Below are positions 41,632 to 49,837 of a stretch of 64,000 nt of DNA, piece after piece. The position numbers were made by a program, and so were the translations under genes. The DNA lies in the NCBI RefSeq assembly GCF_004402215.1, contig NZ_SOEZ01000039.1:1-64000 (forward strand), written 5' to 3'. The notes below the pieces were generated by a model, which saw nothing but the letters and a program-made list of their open reading frames with translations, searched no databases and was not told the DNA's origin. Origin of the DNA: Cryobacterium tagatosivorans (GTDB lineage Bacteria > Actinomycetota > Actinomycetes > Actinomycetales > Microbacteriaceae). Within the stretch, counting starts at the first letter, position 1. Every line of letters begins with the position of its first letter.

Positions 41632-42680
41632 TCGGCGGCCGCGGGCCTCGGCGGCGTCGACACGGCGAGCCAGGATCCTGCCGGGACGGTGAAGACCCCC
41701 GGCACCCCCGCGAAACGCGCGTGCAGCAGCAGGGCGACGACGACGGAGAACACGCAGAGCACAGGCGGCAGGAGCGTGGCCCAGCCGAACGCGACGCTCG
41801 CGCCGGTGCCGGCCAGAACGGCCGCGAGCGCCGTCATCGGAAAGGTGTGCACGAGGTAGATCGGCAAGGTCCTCGTGCCCAGGAAACGAAGGAAATCGCA
41901 GGAGGGGAGGCGCGACAGCAGGACGGCGAGCGAGATTCCCACCATGACGGCGAGGACGCTGACCCCCAGGAGCACGAACGGCACATGCGTCAGTTCCAGC
42001 CTTGCCATGGCGAGCACGACGAGGAGATAGGCGCCCGCCAGGACGCCGGCATGCCACCAGCGAACGAGCGGCACGAGCCGGCGAACGAGCGGTCCGAGCC
42101 ACACGGCCGCCAGGAAGAAGACGAGATATCGCCCCATCTTGTCCCAGGGCGTCCCGGTGTGCAGCAGCCCCGATCCGAAGGCCGCGGCGACGATGGCCGT
42201 CCCGGCCACCTGGACCAGCGGGTTCCACCGCCGCATGAGCCAGGCGGCGGTGAAGAACAGGGGCAACGCATAGATGAACCAGAGGTTCGAACTGGGCCGG
42301 ACGAAGATGGTGTACAGGTTGCTCCAGCCCGCGTTCACGGCCCCGTGACCGATGGGCGGCAGGGCGAGGAGGAACAGGGTCTGCACGGTGGCCCAGACGA
42401 CGTAGAGGTAGAGCAGGAGCAGCATCCGCTTTCGGAAGAGCTGCCGATAGGGCAGGCCGATGACCCCTGCGGCGAGGATGCCGGACATGAAGAAGAAAAG
42501 CGGCATCCGGAAGGTGTCGAGGAGGGGATTGAGCCGGGCGAGCGCACCGGCCAGACCGACCGCGTCGAGGTACATCACCGCGTGGAAGAGGACGACGAGG
42601 ATGATCGCGATCCCCTTCGCAACGTCGATCCAGGACTCGCGCGGCCGGACCGGAACCGCTGATTCCGGGGCCGTCGTCAC
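41628..42680 (-). CDS. acyltransferase 3 family membrane protein (probable O-acetyltransferase)
   Basis: Three hundred and fifty residues, about 10 helices. SWIDVAKGIAIILVVLFHAV carries the family's conserved R/K-D-x-L/I...H region, FRMPLFFFMSGIL the F-x2-P-x-F-F-x2-S-G signature, and LRFLGTRTLPIYLVHTF the C-terminal part. Such enzymes O-acetylate exported or lipid-linked sugars. GTG start at 42680 overlapping the polymerase stop (GTGA), so modification and polymerisation are co-translated. Confidence 0.88.
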   Translation of the reverse strand: MTTAPESAVPVRPRESWIDVAKGIAIILVVLFHAVMYLDAVGLAGALARLNPLLDTFRMPLFFFMSGILAAGVIGLPYRQLFRKRMLLLLYLYVVWATVQTLFLLALPPIGHGAVNAGWSNLYTIFVRPSSNLWFIYALPLFFTAAWLMRRWNPLVQVAGTAIVAAAFGSGLLHTGTPWDKMGRYLVFFLAAVWLGPLVRRLVPLVRWWHAGVLAGAYLLVVLAMARLELTHVPFVLLGVSVLAVMVGISLAVLLSRLPSCDFLRFLGTRTLPIYLVHTFPMTALAAVLAGTGASVAFGWATLLPPVLCVFSVVVALLLHARFAGVPGVFTVPAGSWLAVSTPPRPAAAD

Positions 42681-44008
42681 GCGCCGAGTCCAGACCGCCG
42701 CTTGCGGCCGTTGCGCGCCGAGGGACGCGGCGGCGAGGTGCCGGTCGGCGGCGTCGTCACGGTCGTCGTCGAGGCACCGGGCAGCATCACGAGCCCCAGG
42801 GTGAGGATGAGCATCCGTTCCGCGCTGTAGAAGGGCCCGAAGAAGAACGTCCACCCGGCGGTGACGACGAGGAAGATCAGGACCGGGCTCGCGCTCCGGG
42901 CTGAGATGGTCGCCCCGATGCCGCGGAGGATGAGGAAGAGGATGAAGCCGGCCAGGGCCAGTCCGGGGATCCCGAAGTGCGCCCAGAGGTCGCCGAAGAG
43001 GGAGTGAAGTTCGATGTGGCCGCCGAGCATGTACCTCTCGACATAGCCGTTGTTGGGTTCATACCCGATCTCGGCCATTCCCGACTTCGCGGTGAGGATG
43101 TCCCCGAGGTTCGGCAGGGTTCCCACGCCGAATCCGATCGGACGGTCCTGCATGAGCGCCAGCGTCGCCGCCAGTTCCGGCCGGCCGCCCAGGATCAGCG
43201 AGCCGGAGGCATCCAGCTGTTCGATCGTGCGTTGCTGGGTCGTTTGCCCGAAGTACCCGGCGACGATGGCCGCCTGGCCGAAGTTGTAGACGACGACGGC
43301 CAGCGCCGCGAGCGCGATGACCACGCGGGCCCCGGACCTGCCCCGCGCCGTGCGCGCCGGCAGCAGTTGCCAGCCGAGGAGGAGGGCAGTGAGCAGCAGG
43401 ATCGCGAAGGACGACCTCGCATCGGTGAACATCGCGACAACGGTGAGGCCGAGGGCGGCAACGAACCCGAGCCACCGGCGGCCGGCCAGGGTGGCGAGTG
43501 CCAGCACGATGATCGACACGGCGAAGGAGAAGCCGAAGCGCCAGGGGTTCTGCTCGTAGAGCTCGCTGGCGGTCGGCCCCCCGGCGAGGAGTCCCAGGCC
43601 GAAGCAGAGCGCGAGCCAGGAGCCGGGAATCACCTTCCGGGCCCAGAGGATGAAGCCGACGGAGCAGAGGACCCCCGCCAGGCGGAAGGTCCAGCCTGCG
43701 GCGATGCCCAGGCTGATCTCGTGAGTGTCGCGCGCGAGCTCGGTGAGCCACAGCCCCGAGCCGAGCGCGACCAGCCCGGCGATGAGCAGGGCACGCGCGC
43801 CTCGGTACTCGCGCAGGACCGGGAACCACAGCGGGGCCAGCGCGGCGGCGGCCAGATAGCCCACGGTGAGGCCGAACTGCAGCTCGATGCGCATGGCAAT
43901 CAGTACGACGACGACGACCGCGACGATCCGGCGCACGACGACTGCGGGAGCGGCCCGCTCCCTCGCCGCCTTCCGTCCGGACAGCACCTGTGATGCCACG
44001 CTCACCAC
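42677..44008 (-). CDS. second Wzy-like polymerase/O-antigen ligase family protein
   Basis: About 443 residues, 10-12 helices. The large outer loop contains LALMQDRPIGFGVGTLPN and PNNGYVERYMLGGHIELHSL, with H-S-L-F-G-D-L-W after it, typical of the O-antigen ligase/polymerase superfamily. The start is uncertain: GTG at 44008 or 44005 gives a normal cytoplasmic N-terminus, while the open frame extends to 44239 through promoter P4 with Arg/Pro-rich, non-coding-looking residues. It forms a pair with the acyltransferase and is divergent from the second flippase. Confidence 0.8.
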   Translation of the reverse strand: MVSVASQVLSGRKAARERAAPAVVVRRIVAVVVVVLIAMRIELQFGLTVGYLAAAALAPLWFPVLREYRGARALLIAGLVALGSGLWLTELARDTHEISLGIAAGWTFRLAGVLCSVGFILWARKVIPGSWLALCFGLGLLAGGPTASELYEQNPWRFGFSFAVSIIVLALATLAGRRWLGFVAALGLTVVAMFTDARSSFAILLLTALLLGWQLLPARTARGRSGARVVIALAALAVVVYNFGQAAIVAGYFGQTTQQRTIEQLDASGSLILGGRPELAATLALMQDRPIGFGVGTLPNLGDILTAKSGMAEIGYEPNNGYVERYMLGGHIELHSLFGDLWAHFGIPGLALAGFILFLILRGIGATISARSASPVLIFLVVTAGWTFFFGPFYSAERMLILTLGLVMLPGASTTTVTTPPTGTSPPRPSARNGRKRRSGLGA

Positions 44009-44130
44009 CGCACCGGGCCCCGCGGGCGACGATTCGGGTCTCGTCGCCTGTTCGCGTAGCCACCTCGAGCCCCACCATAGGACTCGGTCGGCGCAGGAAA
44101 CAAGGGTCGACGTGAAATCGCCGGGCAATG

Positions 44131-44176
44131 CCCCCCGACCGGGGGTAGCCTCCCTCGCGGGGGCTGCGAGTAGAGT
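44131..44176 (+). promoter_or_regulatory. EPS promoter P4 with C5/G5 boxes
   Basis: CCCCCC-GACC-GGGGG (44131-44145) is centred 35 bp upstream of the centre of a putative -10 TAGAGT (44171-44176). A second, weaker element CCTCCCTCGCGGGGGCTG (44149-44166) lies between and matches box 2b of P2 in its GGGGGCTG half. No -35 hexamer is obvious. The expected leader to the flippase ATG is about 50 nt. The box could also act on the divergent polymerase gene. Confidence 0.6.
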
Positions 44177-44232
44177 GGCGACCCACAGATCCGCGCCGAC
44201 CCGACGGAAGCAGAGCGCCGTGACGAACCGAC

Positions 44233-45621
44233 ATGTCACCTAAGCGTCGGCCGCCCGTGCCCGAGGAGAGCGCTGCGCCCCGGGCGAGTACTCCCGGCGG
44301 CCCGGCCGCGCGCTCCGGCGCCGTCTCGCGGAACATGACCATTTCGCTCCTCGGCAATGCGTTCCCGCCCCTCGTCGCCCTGTTCTCCGGGCCGATCCTG
44401 GCGCAGGCGCTCGGCGTGGACGGGCGGGGTTCCGTTGCGGCGGCGATCGCCCCGATGGCCCTCGTCGTGACCGTCGCCACCTTCGGCGTGCCGGAGGCCG
44501 TGACCTGGGCCATCGCCCGGTCGCCGGGGCTGGCCCGGAATGCGGCCGGCCGGGGCCTGCTGATCCTGGCCCTGGCCGGCGTGCTCGCCACGGCCGGCAT
44601 CCTGCTCGCCCCGCCCTGGCTGAGCGGCGGTGACCCTGGGGTGCAGCAGCTGATCATCGTGGCGAGCCTCGCGATCGTGCCGAACCTCCTCGTCGGCGTG
44701 CTGCGGGGGGTGGCCTCGGCCACGAACCACTGGCGGCTGGTCACCATAGAGAGGATCCTGACGTCCTCGCTCCGCCTCGCCGTGCTCATCCCGTTCTGGC
44801 TGACCGGCACCCTCACGCCGCTGGTCGCGACCATCACGGTGGCGGGCATGCCGGTCGTGGGCGCCTTCGTGTACATCGGCCACCTGCGTCGTCTCGATCC
44901 GCGGGCGCTCGTCGTGCCGCGCGAGGCCAGGGTCGCCGGGCTGCTCGGCTACGGCGGCCGGATCTGGGTGGGATCGCTGTCCGGGATTCTGCTCTCCCGC
45001 GTCGACCAGGTGCTGATGACTCCGCTCGCCGGGACCTACCAGCTGGGGCTCTACGTGGTCGCGGTCAGCATCAGCGAGCTCCCCCTGATCATCCACCACG
45101 CCGTGCGTGATGTGACCTTCGTGACGGATGCGGCCGACTCGGTGGACGCGAGGCTGAGCGCATCCGCCCGCATTTCGACCGCCCTCAGCGCGCTCGCCGC
45201 CCTCTTCATCGGCCTGACCATGCTCTGGTGGCTCCCGTTCCTCTTCGGCGAGGACTTCCGGGGGTCGATCCCGGTGGCCGCGGTGCTGCTGCTCGCCGTC
45301 GTTCTGCTCACGCCCGGGTCGATCGCCGGGTCCGGCCTGAGCGCGCGCGGCCGGCCGGGACTACGCAGCCTCTCCCTGACCATCGCCTGCGCCATCAACA
45401 TCGGCCTGCTGGTCTGGCTGGCGCCCGCACTCGGCGCGATGGGCGCCGCGCTGGCGACCCTGGCCGGCAGCGTGATCGCCAGCAACCTCAACCTGGTTTT
45501 CCTGTCGCGGGTGTTCGGGATCGGCTTCTTCCAGTTCTACGGCGTGCGGCGGTCGGACCTGCAGACCCTCGGCCGGTACGCGCGTCGGGCCGCGCTCAGA
45601 GTGCGGCGTCGCCCGGCTTGA
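44233..45621 (+). CDS. second Wzx-like flippase (oligosaccharide flippase family)
   Basis: Four hundred and sixty-two residues. After a Pro/Arg-rich cytoplasmic N-terminus (about 1-35) come 12-14 helices, beginning NMTISLLGNAFPPLVALFS and including GGRIWVGSLSGILLSRVDQ, a typical position for the charged residues that line the MOP exporter cavity. The Shine-Dalgarno is weak. It is controlled by P4. Sequence similarity to the flippase at 17222 appears low, suggesting a different substrate or origin rather than a recent duplication. Last gene of the EPS island; its 3' 26 bases are antisense to the zinc peptidase. Confidence 0.87.
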   Translation: MSPKRRPPVPEESAAPRASTPGGPAARSGAVSRNMTISLLGNAFPPLVALFSGPILAQALGVDGRGSVAAAIAPMALVVTVATFGVPEAVTWAIARSPGLARNAAGRGLLILALAGVLATAGILLAPPWLSGGDPGVQQLIIVASLAIVPNLLVGVLRGVASATNHWRLVTIERILTSSLRLAVLIPFWLTGTLTPLVATITVAGMPVVGAFVYIGHLRRLDPRALVVPREARVAGLLGYGGRIWVGSLSGILLSRVDQVLMTPLAGTYQLGLYVVAVSISELPLIIHHAVRDVTFVTDAADSVDARLSASARISTALSALAALFIGLTMLWWLPFLFGEDFRGSIPVAAVLLLAVVLLTPGSIAGSGLSARGRPGLRSLSLTIACAINIGLLVWLAPALGAMGAALATLAGSVIASNLNLVFLSRVFGIGFFQFYGVRRSDLQTLGRYARRAALRVRRRPA

Positions 45622-46471
45622 ACGTGTCGCAGCCGTCGGCGCCCTGCTCGAAACCGGTCAGGAACCAGCGCTGGCGCTGCTCGCTCGATCCGTGGGTCCA
45701 GCCCTCCGGGTTCACCTGCCCCTGTGTGGCCTGCTGGATCCGGTCATCGCCGACTGCGGATGCCGCGCTCAGTGCGTCGGTGATCTGCGCCTGGGTGATC
45801 GGTTCCAGGAACGGGACTCCGCCGGCATCCTCTGTGGTCGACGCGGCGGCCGCCCAGGCGCCGGCGTAGCAGTCGGCCTGCAGCTCCACGCGAACCGCGT
45901 TGGAGCCGGCCCCGGTCCGGCCGTCCTGGGAGGCCTCGAGGACCCCGGTGACGTTCTGGATGTGGTGGCCCCACTCGTGGGCGACGACGTACATCTCGGC
46001 GAGCGGCCCGCCGGAGGAGCCGAAGCGCGTGCGCAGTTCGTCGTAGAACGCCGTGTCGATGTAGATCGTGGCGTCCGGCGGGCAGTAGAACGGTCCCGTC
46101 GCGCTCGAGGCGGCGCCGCAGCCGGTGTTGACACTGTCGGTGAACAGCGCGAGGTCCTGGGGTGACTGGTAGTCCACTCCGAGCGCGGGCAGTTCGGCGG
46201 CCCAGTAGGTCTCGAGCGACGCCGCTGCGCCCTTCATCCGGCAGTCGATGTTGGCGTTGGCGTCGGCGCCGGTCTGGCAGTTTTCGAGGGAGGACCCGGT
46301 GGGCTGGGGTCCGCCGCCGCCGGCCAGCCCGGTCAGGTCGACGCCCAGGATCTGCGACAGGATGATCAGGGCCACGACACCAAGGCCGCCTCCGCCGACG
46401 GCGATGCCCGTGTTGCGTCCGCGTTTGCTGGCCCTGCCACCGCCGATGTTGGCGTTGTCGTTGAACGTCAT
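45596..46471 (-). CDS. YpfJ/KPN_02809-family neutral zinc metallopeptidase
   Basis: Two hundred and ninety-one residues. N-terminal FNDNANIGGGRASKRG is the conserved opening of the family. One membrane helix (about 25-43) precedes an extracytoplasmic domain with the zinc motif HEWGHH (165-170), the third ligand region RVELQADCYAGAWAA, and four Cys that could form disulfides. Substrate unknown. Conserved across actinobacteria and proteobacteria, so this marks the return to housekeeping DNA after the EPS island. Confidence 0.93.
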   Translation of the reverse strand: MTFNDNANIGGGRASKRGRNTGIAVGGGGLGVVALIILSQILGVDLTGLAGGGGPQPTGSSLENCQTGADANANIDCRMKGAAASLETYWAAELPALGVDYQSPQDLALFTDSVNTGCGAASSATGPFYCPPDATIYIDTAFYDELRTRFGSSGGPLAEMYVVAHEWGHHIQNVTGVLEASQDGRTGAGSNAVRVELQADCYAGAWAAAASTTEDAGGVPFLEPITQAQITDALSAASAVGDDRIQQATQGQVNPEGWTHGSSEQRQRWFLTGFEQGADGCDTFKPGDAAL

Positions 46472-46480
46472 GGAATCACG

Positions 46481-47437
46481 CTACCCGGCGAAGCGGTCGG
46501 TCGCCTCGATGATGGCGTCCAGGTTGCCCGGCTGGTCGAAGGCATGGCCGGCATCCGGAATCATCCGGAACTCGGCCTCCGGCCACGCCTTGTGCAGTTC
46601 CCAGGCCGTGAATGGCGGGGTGCACATGTCGTACCGGCCCTGCACGATGACTCCCGGGATGTCCTTCAGCCTGGCGGCGTCGCGGATCAGCTGGTTCGGT
46701 TCGAACCAGCCCCCGTTCTGGAAGTAGTGGTTCTCGATCCGGGCGAAGGCGACGGCGAAGGCGGGCTCGGTGAAGTGCGCGATCGTCTCCGGCTGCTGCA
46801 GCAGCGTGATCGTGGACGACTCCCACTTCGACCAGGCGATGCCCGCGCGTTCGCGAACGGCCTGGTCGGGGTCGTTCAGCAGCCGGCCGTAGGCCTCGAT
46901 CAGGTGGCCGCGTTCGTCAACCGGCACGGGGGCGAGGAAGTCTTCCCAGAGGTCAGGGTAGATCGCCGCGGCGCCGCCCTCGTAGAACCAGTCCAGCTCG
47001 ACCGGGCGCAGCGTGAAGATGCCGCGGACGACCAGTTCAGTGACGTGTTCCCTGTGGGTCTGGGCGTAGGCCAGGGCGAGGGCGCTGCCCCACGATCCGC
47101 CGCAGACCAGCCAGCTGTCGATGCCGAGGCGCTCGCGGAGTTTCTCCAGGTCGGCCACGAGGTGCCAGGTGGTGTTCGTCTCGAGGTCGGCGTCCGGTTC
47201 GCTCGCGTGCGGCGTGCTCCGGCCGCAACCGCGCTGGTCGAAGAGGATGATCCGGTATTTCTCCGGGTTGAAGACGCGGCGCTGGTTGGCGCTGGACGCG
47301 CCGCCCGGCCCTCCATGCAGGTAGACCGCCGGCTTCCCGTCCGGGTTGCCGGAGGCCTCCCAGTAGAGGGTCTGGCAGTCCCCCACGTCAAGGGTGCCGG
47401 TCTCGTACGGTTCGATTTCGGGATAGAACTCTCGCAT
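46481..47437 (-). CDS. pip: prolyl aminopeptidase
   Basis: Three hundred and eighteen residues, alpha/beta hydrolase, family S33. It removes N-terminal proline from peptides. Oxyanion region HGGPGGASS, FDQRGCGRSTPHA, nucleophile Ser at about 115 in GGSWGSALAL, Asp in VQGRYDMCTP and His in IPDAGHAFD. The length equals the usual Pip length. ATG start. Nine bases from the zinc peptidase gene, so possibly co-transcribed. Confidence 0.95.
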   Translation of the reverse strand: MREFYPEIEPYETGTLDVGDCQTLYWEASGNPDGKPAVYLHGGPGGASSANQRRVFNPEKYRIILFDQRGCGRSTPHASEPDADLETNTTWHLVADLEKLRERLGIDSWLVCGGSWGSALALAYAQTHREHVTELVVRGIFTLRPVELDWFYEGGAAAIYPDLWEDFLAPVPVDERGHLIEAYGRLLNDPDQAVRERAGIAWSKWESSTITLLQQPETIAHFTEPAFAVAFARIENHYFQNGGWFEPNQLIRDAARLKDIPGVIVQGRYDMCTPPFTAWELHKAWPEAEFRMIPDAGHAFDQPGNLDAIIEATDRFAG

Positions 47438-47468
47438 GCGAAGAGCCTATGCCCCGGGCGCCTCGAGG

Positions 47469-48326
47469 CTAGGCGTCTCGACGCTTGAGCAGCAGGGCGG
47501 CGCCGGCCAGGCTCACCGCCAGCCAGCCCAGGACGACCAGCAGGGCCTGCCAGGGCTCCATGACCGCCTGCCCGCCGGAAGCCATCATGCCGGTGCCCGC
47601 GTTGGAGATCAGGTACGGGACAAGGTCGTTCGCCCAGGTCGCCGGGATCATCGACAGGACGATCGGCAAGAGCAGCAGCATCCCGAGGGTCGCGGCGATC
47701 CCGCCGGCGCTGTTGCGCAGGATGGCGCCGACCCCGAGGGCGAAGACGGCAACCAGGGCAAGGTAGAGGGCGCCGGCCAGCAGGGGCACGATGACCGCGC
47801 CGTCGACCAGGCTGGCGTGGATGCCCTTCCCGGCCAGCATCGGCCCGGCCACGAGGAAGGATCCCAGCGTGGCGATCGCGCCGACCACGAAGGTGGCCGT
47901 GAAGAGCACGGCCGCCTTCGCCCAGAGCGCGGGCAGCCGACGGGGCACCGCGGTGAGCGTCGACCGGATCATGCCGGTGGAGTACTCGCCGGTCACGACG
48001 AGCACGCCGAGCACGCCAACGACCAGCTGGCCGAAGAAGACCCCGAAGGTCGAGGCCTGCACGACGAAGGCGGCCTGCACGGCGGCAGGCATCGGGCCTC
48101 CGTCCTGGAGGTCCAGAGCGGCGGACATGATCGCCGCCATGCCCAGGGAGATGACCACGACGATGGCGTAGGACCACGACGTGGAGCGCACGGTGCGCAG
48201 CTTGATCCACTCCGAGCGGAGGATGCCGGCGAAGCTCAGCCGGAAGGCCGACGGTGGACGTTCCGCACCGGCCGGGGCGGGAGGTGTCGCCTGCGACGGG
48301 GTCGAGGTCGGGGTCGTCGTGCTCAT
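47469..48326 (-). CDS. ABC-2 type transporter permease
   Basis: Two hundred and eighty-five residues. A Ser/Thr/Pro-rich cytoplasmic N-terminus, then FAGILRSEWIKLRTVRSTSW leading into six helices, the usual ABC-2 permease plan. The C-terminus ends in LAVSLAGAALLLKRRDA. Its ATG overlaps the stop of the ATP-binding gene. Substrate cannot be assigned; this pair type exports peptides or drugs or carries out lantibiotic-like immunity in actinobacteria. Confidence 0.9.
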   Translation of the reverse strand: MSTTTPTSTPSQATPPAPAGAERPPSAFRLSFAGILRSEWIKLRTVRSTSWSYAIVVVISLGMAAIMSAALDLQDGGPMPAAVQAAFVVQASTFGVFFGQLVVGVLGVLVVTGEYSTGMIRSTLTAVPRRLPALWAKAAVLFTATFVVGAIATLGSFLVAGPMLAGKGIHASLVDGAVIVPLLAGALYLALVAVFALGVGAILRNSAGGIAATLGMLLLLPIVLSMIPATWANDLVPYLISNAGTGMMASGGQAVMEPWQALLVVLGWLAVSLAGAALLLKRRDA

Positions 48327-49270
48327 CGTGCGGCCTCCTGCAGTTCGGGCGCGTCGGAATCCGGGGAGCCCATGCTGCGGTACTCCACCTCGTCCTGGGT
48401 CAGGGTCATGTAGGCCTCTTCAAGGGAAGCGGAGAGCGGGGTCAGCTCGTGCAGCGCGATGCCGGCACCGGCCGCCTGCTCGCCGATGTCCGCCGCGGTG
48501 ATGCCGACGATCTCGAGGACGTCCGGCCCCGTCGGGGTGACGGTCACGTCCGGCCGGGCGAGCAGGGTGGCCAGCCGTCCGGAGTAGGGGCTCCGGACCC
48601 GGACCGTGCTGCGCGTGGCGGATCCGATGATGTCGGCCACCGGGGCGTCCGCGATCACGCGGCCCCGCCCGAGCACGATGAGGTGGTCGGCGGTGAGCGC
48701 CATCTCGCTCATCAGGTGCGAGGACAGGAGCACCGTTCGGCCCTCGGCAGCGAAGTGGCGCACGAGGCGGCGCACCCATTGCACGCCCTCGGGGTCGAGT
48801 CCGTTGATCGGTTCGTCGAGGATGAGCGTCGCCGGGTCACCGAGGAGCGCCGCCGCGATGCCCAGCCGCTGGCCCATGCCGAGGGAGAAACCGCCCACAC
48901 GCTTGCGGGCCACGGACTCGAGGCCGGTCAGCTCGATGACCTCCCGCACCCGGCGGGCGGGGATGCCGTGCGTGGCGGCCATGGCGAGGAGGTGGTTGTA
49001 CGCCGAGCGCCCCGTGTGCACGGCCTTCGCGTCGAGGAGAACCCCCACCTCGCGGAGCGGGGCCGCGTGGTCGCGGTAGTGCTTGCCATTGACCGTGACG
49101 GAGCCGGCGCTCGGTCTGCTCAGCCCCACGATCATGCGCATCGTGGTGGACTTTCCCGCGCCGTTCGGGCCCAGGAAACCGGTGACCTTGCCGGGCTGCA
49201 CTGTGAAGTCGACCGCGCCGACCGCCGTCTTGCTTCCGTAGTGCCTGGTCAGGGATTGTGCCTGGATCAT
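48323..49270 (-). CDS. ABC transporter ATP-binding protein
   Basis: Three hundred and fifteen residues. Walker A GPNGAGKST (about 34-42), signature SLGMGQRLGIA (the SxGMxQR form found in bacitracin/lantibiotic exporters), Walker B LILDEPINGLD, and the H-loop SSHLMSEMALTADHL. A C-terminal extension of about 85 residues (from STVRVRSPYSG) is typical of the exporter subfamily. Good site GAGGAC before the ATG. Forms a two-gene operon with the permease. Confidence 0.93.
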   Translation of the reverse strand: MIQAQSLTRHYGSKTAVGAVDFTVQPGKVTGFLGPNGAGKSTTMRMIVGLSRPSAGSVTVNGKHYRDHAAPLREVGVLLDAKAVHTGRSAYNHLLAMAATHGIPARRVREVIELTGLESVARKRVGGFSLGMGQRLGIAAALLGDPATLILDEPINGLDPEGVQWVRRLVRHFAAEGRTVLLSSHLMSEMALTADHLIVLGRGRVIADAPVADIIGSATRSTVRVRSPYSGRLATLLARPDVTVTPTGPDVLEIVGITAADIGEQAAGAGIALHELTPLSASLEEAYMTLTQDEVEYRSMGSPDSDAPELQEAAR

Positions 49271-49417
49271 CGCTGTCCTCGTTCGTCTGTCGGTGCGGGG
49301 CGGTGGGCGTGAGGTGGGCGGGCGATCGGCGTGCGATCGGCGTGCGGCTGACCTTCCTCGACCCTAGTGCCGCCGCCCGAGTGCCGGCCGAGCGGGTGCC
49401 GAGCGGGTGCGGGTACG

Positions 49418-49804
49418 ATGCCCGGCATGCGCATGATCCAGGTAGCCCAGAGGGCCGAGGACCTCGGGCGGGCGAGCGCGTTCTATTCGCGGCTGCTCGG
49501 CACGGAGCCGACCGGGGTGTTCGACCCGCCCGGGCTGGTGTTCTTCGACCTCGACGGCGTGCGGCTGCTCCTCGAGCGCCGGGCGCCGTCAGCCGTCATC
49601 TACCTGCAGGTGCCCGATCTGGCTGCCGCGCTGGAGCGGCTCCGCGCCGACGGCGTCCGGGTCGTCGCCGAGCCTGCGCTGATCTTCCACCACGGCGACG
49701 ACAGCCTCGGCCCGGCCGGCACCGACGAGTTCATGGCCTTCGTGGCCGACAGCGAGGGGAACACGGTCGGGCTGGTCGAGCAGAGGGTCGGCGGGCGTAG
49801 GTGA
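49418..49804 (+). CDS. VOC-family (glyoxalase/dioxygenase-like) protein
   Basis: One hundred and twenty-eight residues. The two beta-alpha-beta-beta-beta units are recognisable: AEDLGRASAFYSRLLGTEPT and VFFDLDGVRLLLERR, then IYLQVPDLAAALERLRADG and FVADSEGNTVGLVEQ. The Glu-containing end EGNTVGLVE is the usual metal-ligand position. Reaction unknown. The ATG at 49418 is preferred; one at 49427 is also possible. Convergent with the acyl-CoA oxidase. Confidence 0.83.
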   Translation: MPGMRMIQVAQRAEDLGRASAFYSRLLGTEPTGVFDPPGLVFFDLDGVRLLLERRAPSAVIYLQVPDLAAALERLRADGVRVVAEPALIFHHGDDSLGPAGTDEFMAFVADSEGNTVGLVEQRVGGRR

Positions 49805-49837
49805 TCGACGGACCGTGATCGAGCCGGGCTCCGGGCG

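Noticed and set aside
44009..44239. N-terminal extension of the polymerase gene to 44239
   Set aside because: It would translate through the P4 promoter boxes and gives Arg/Pro-rich residues unlike a membrane protein N-terminus.
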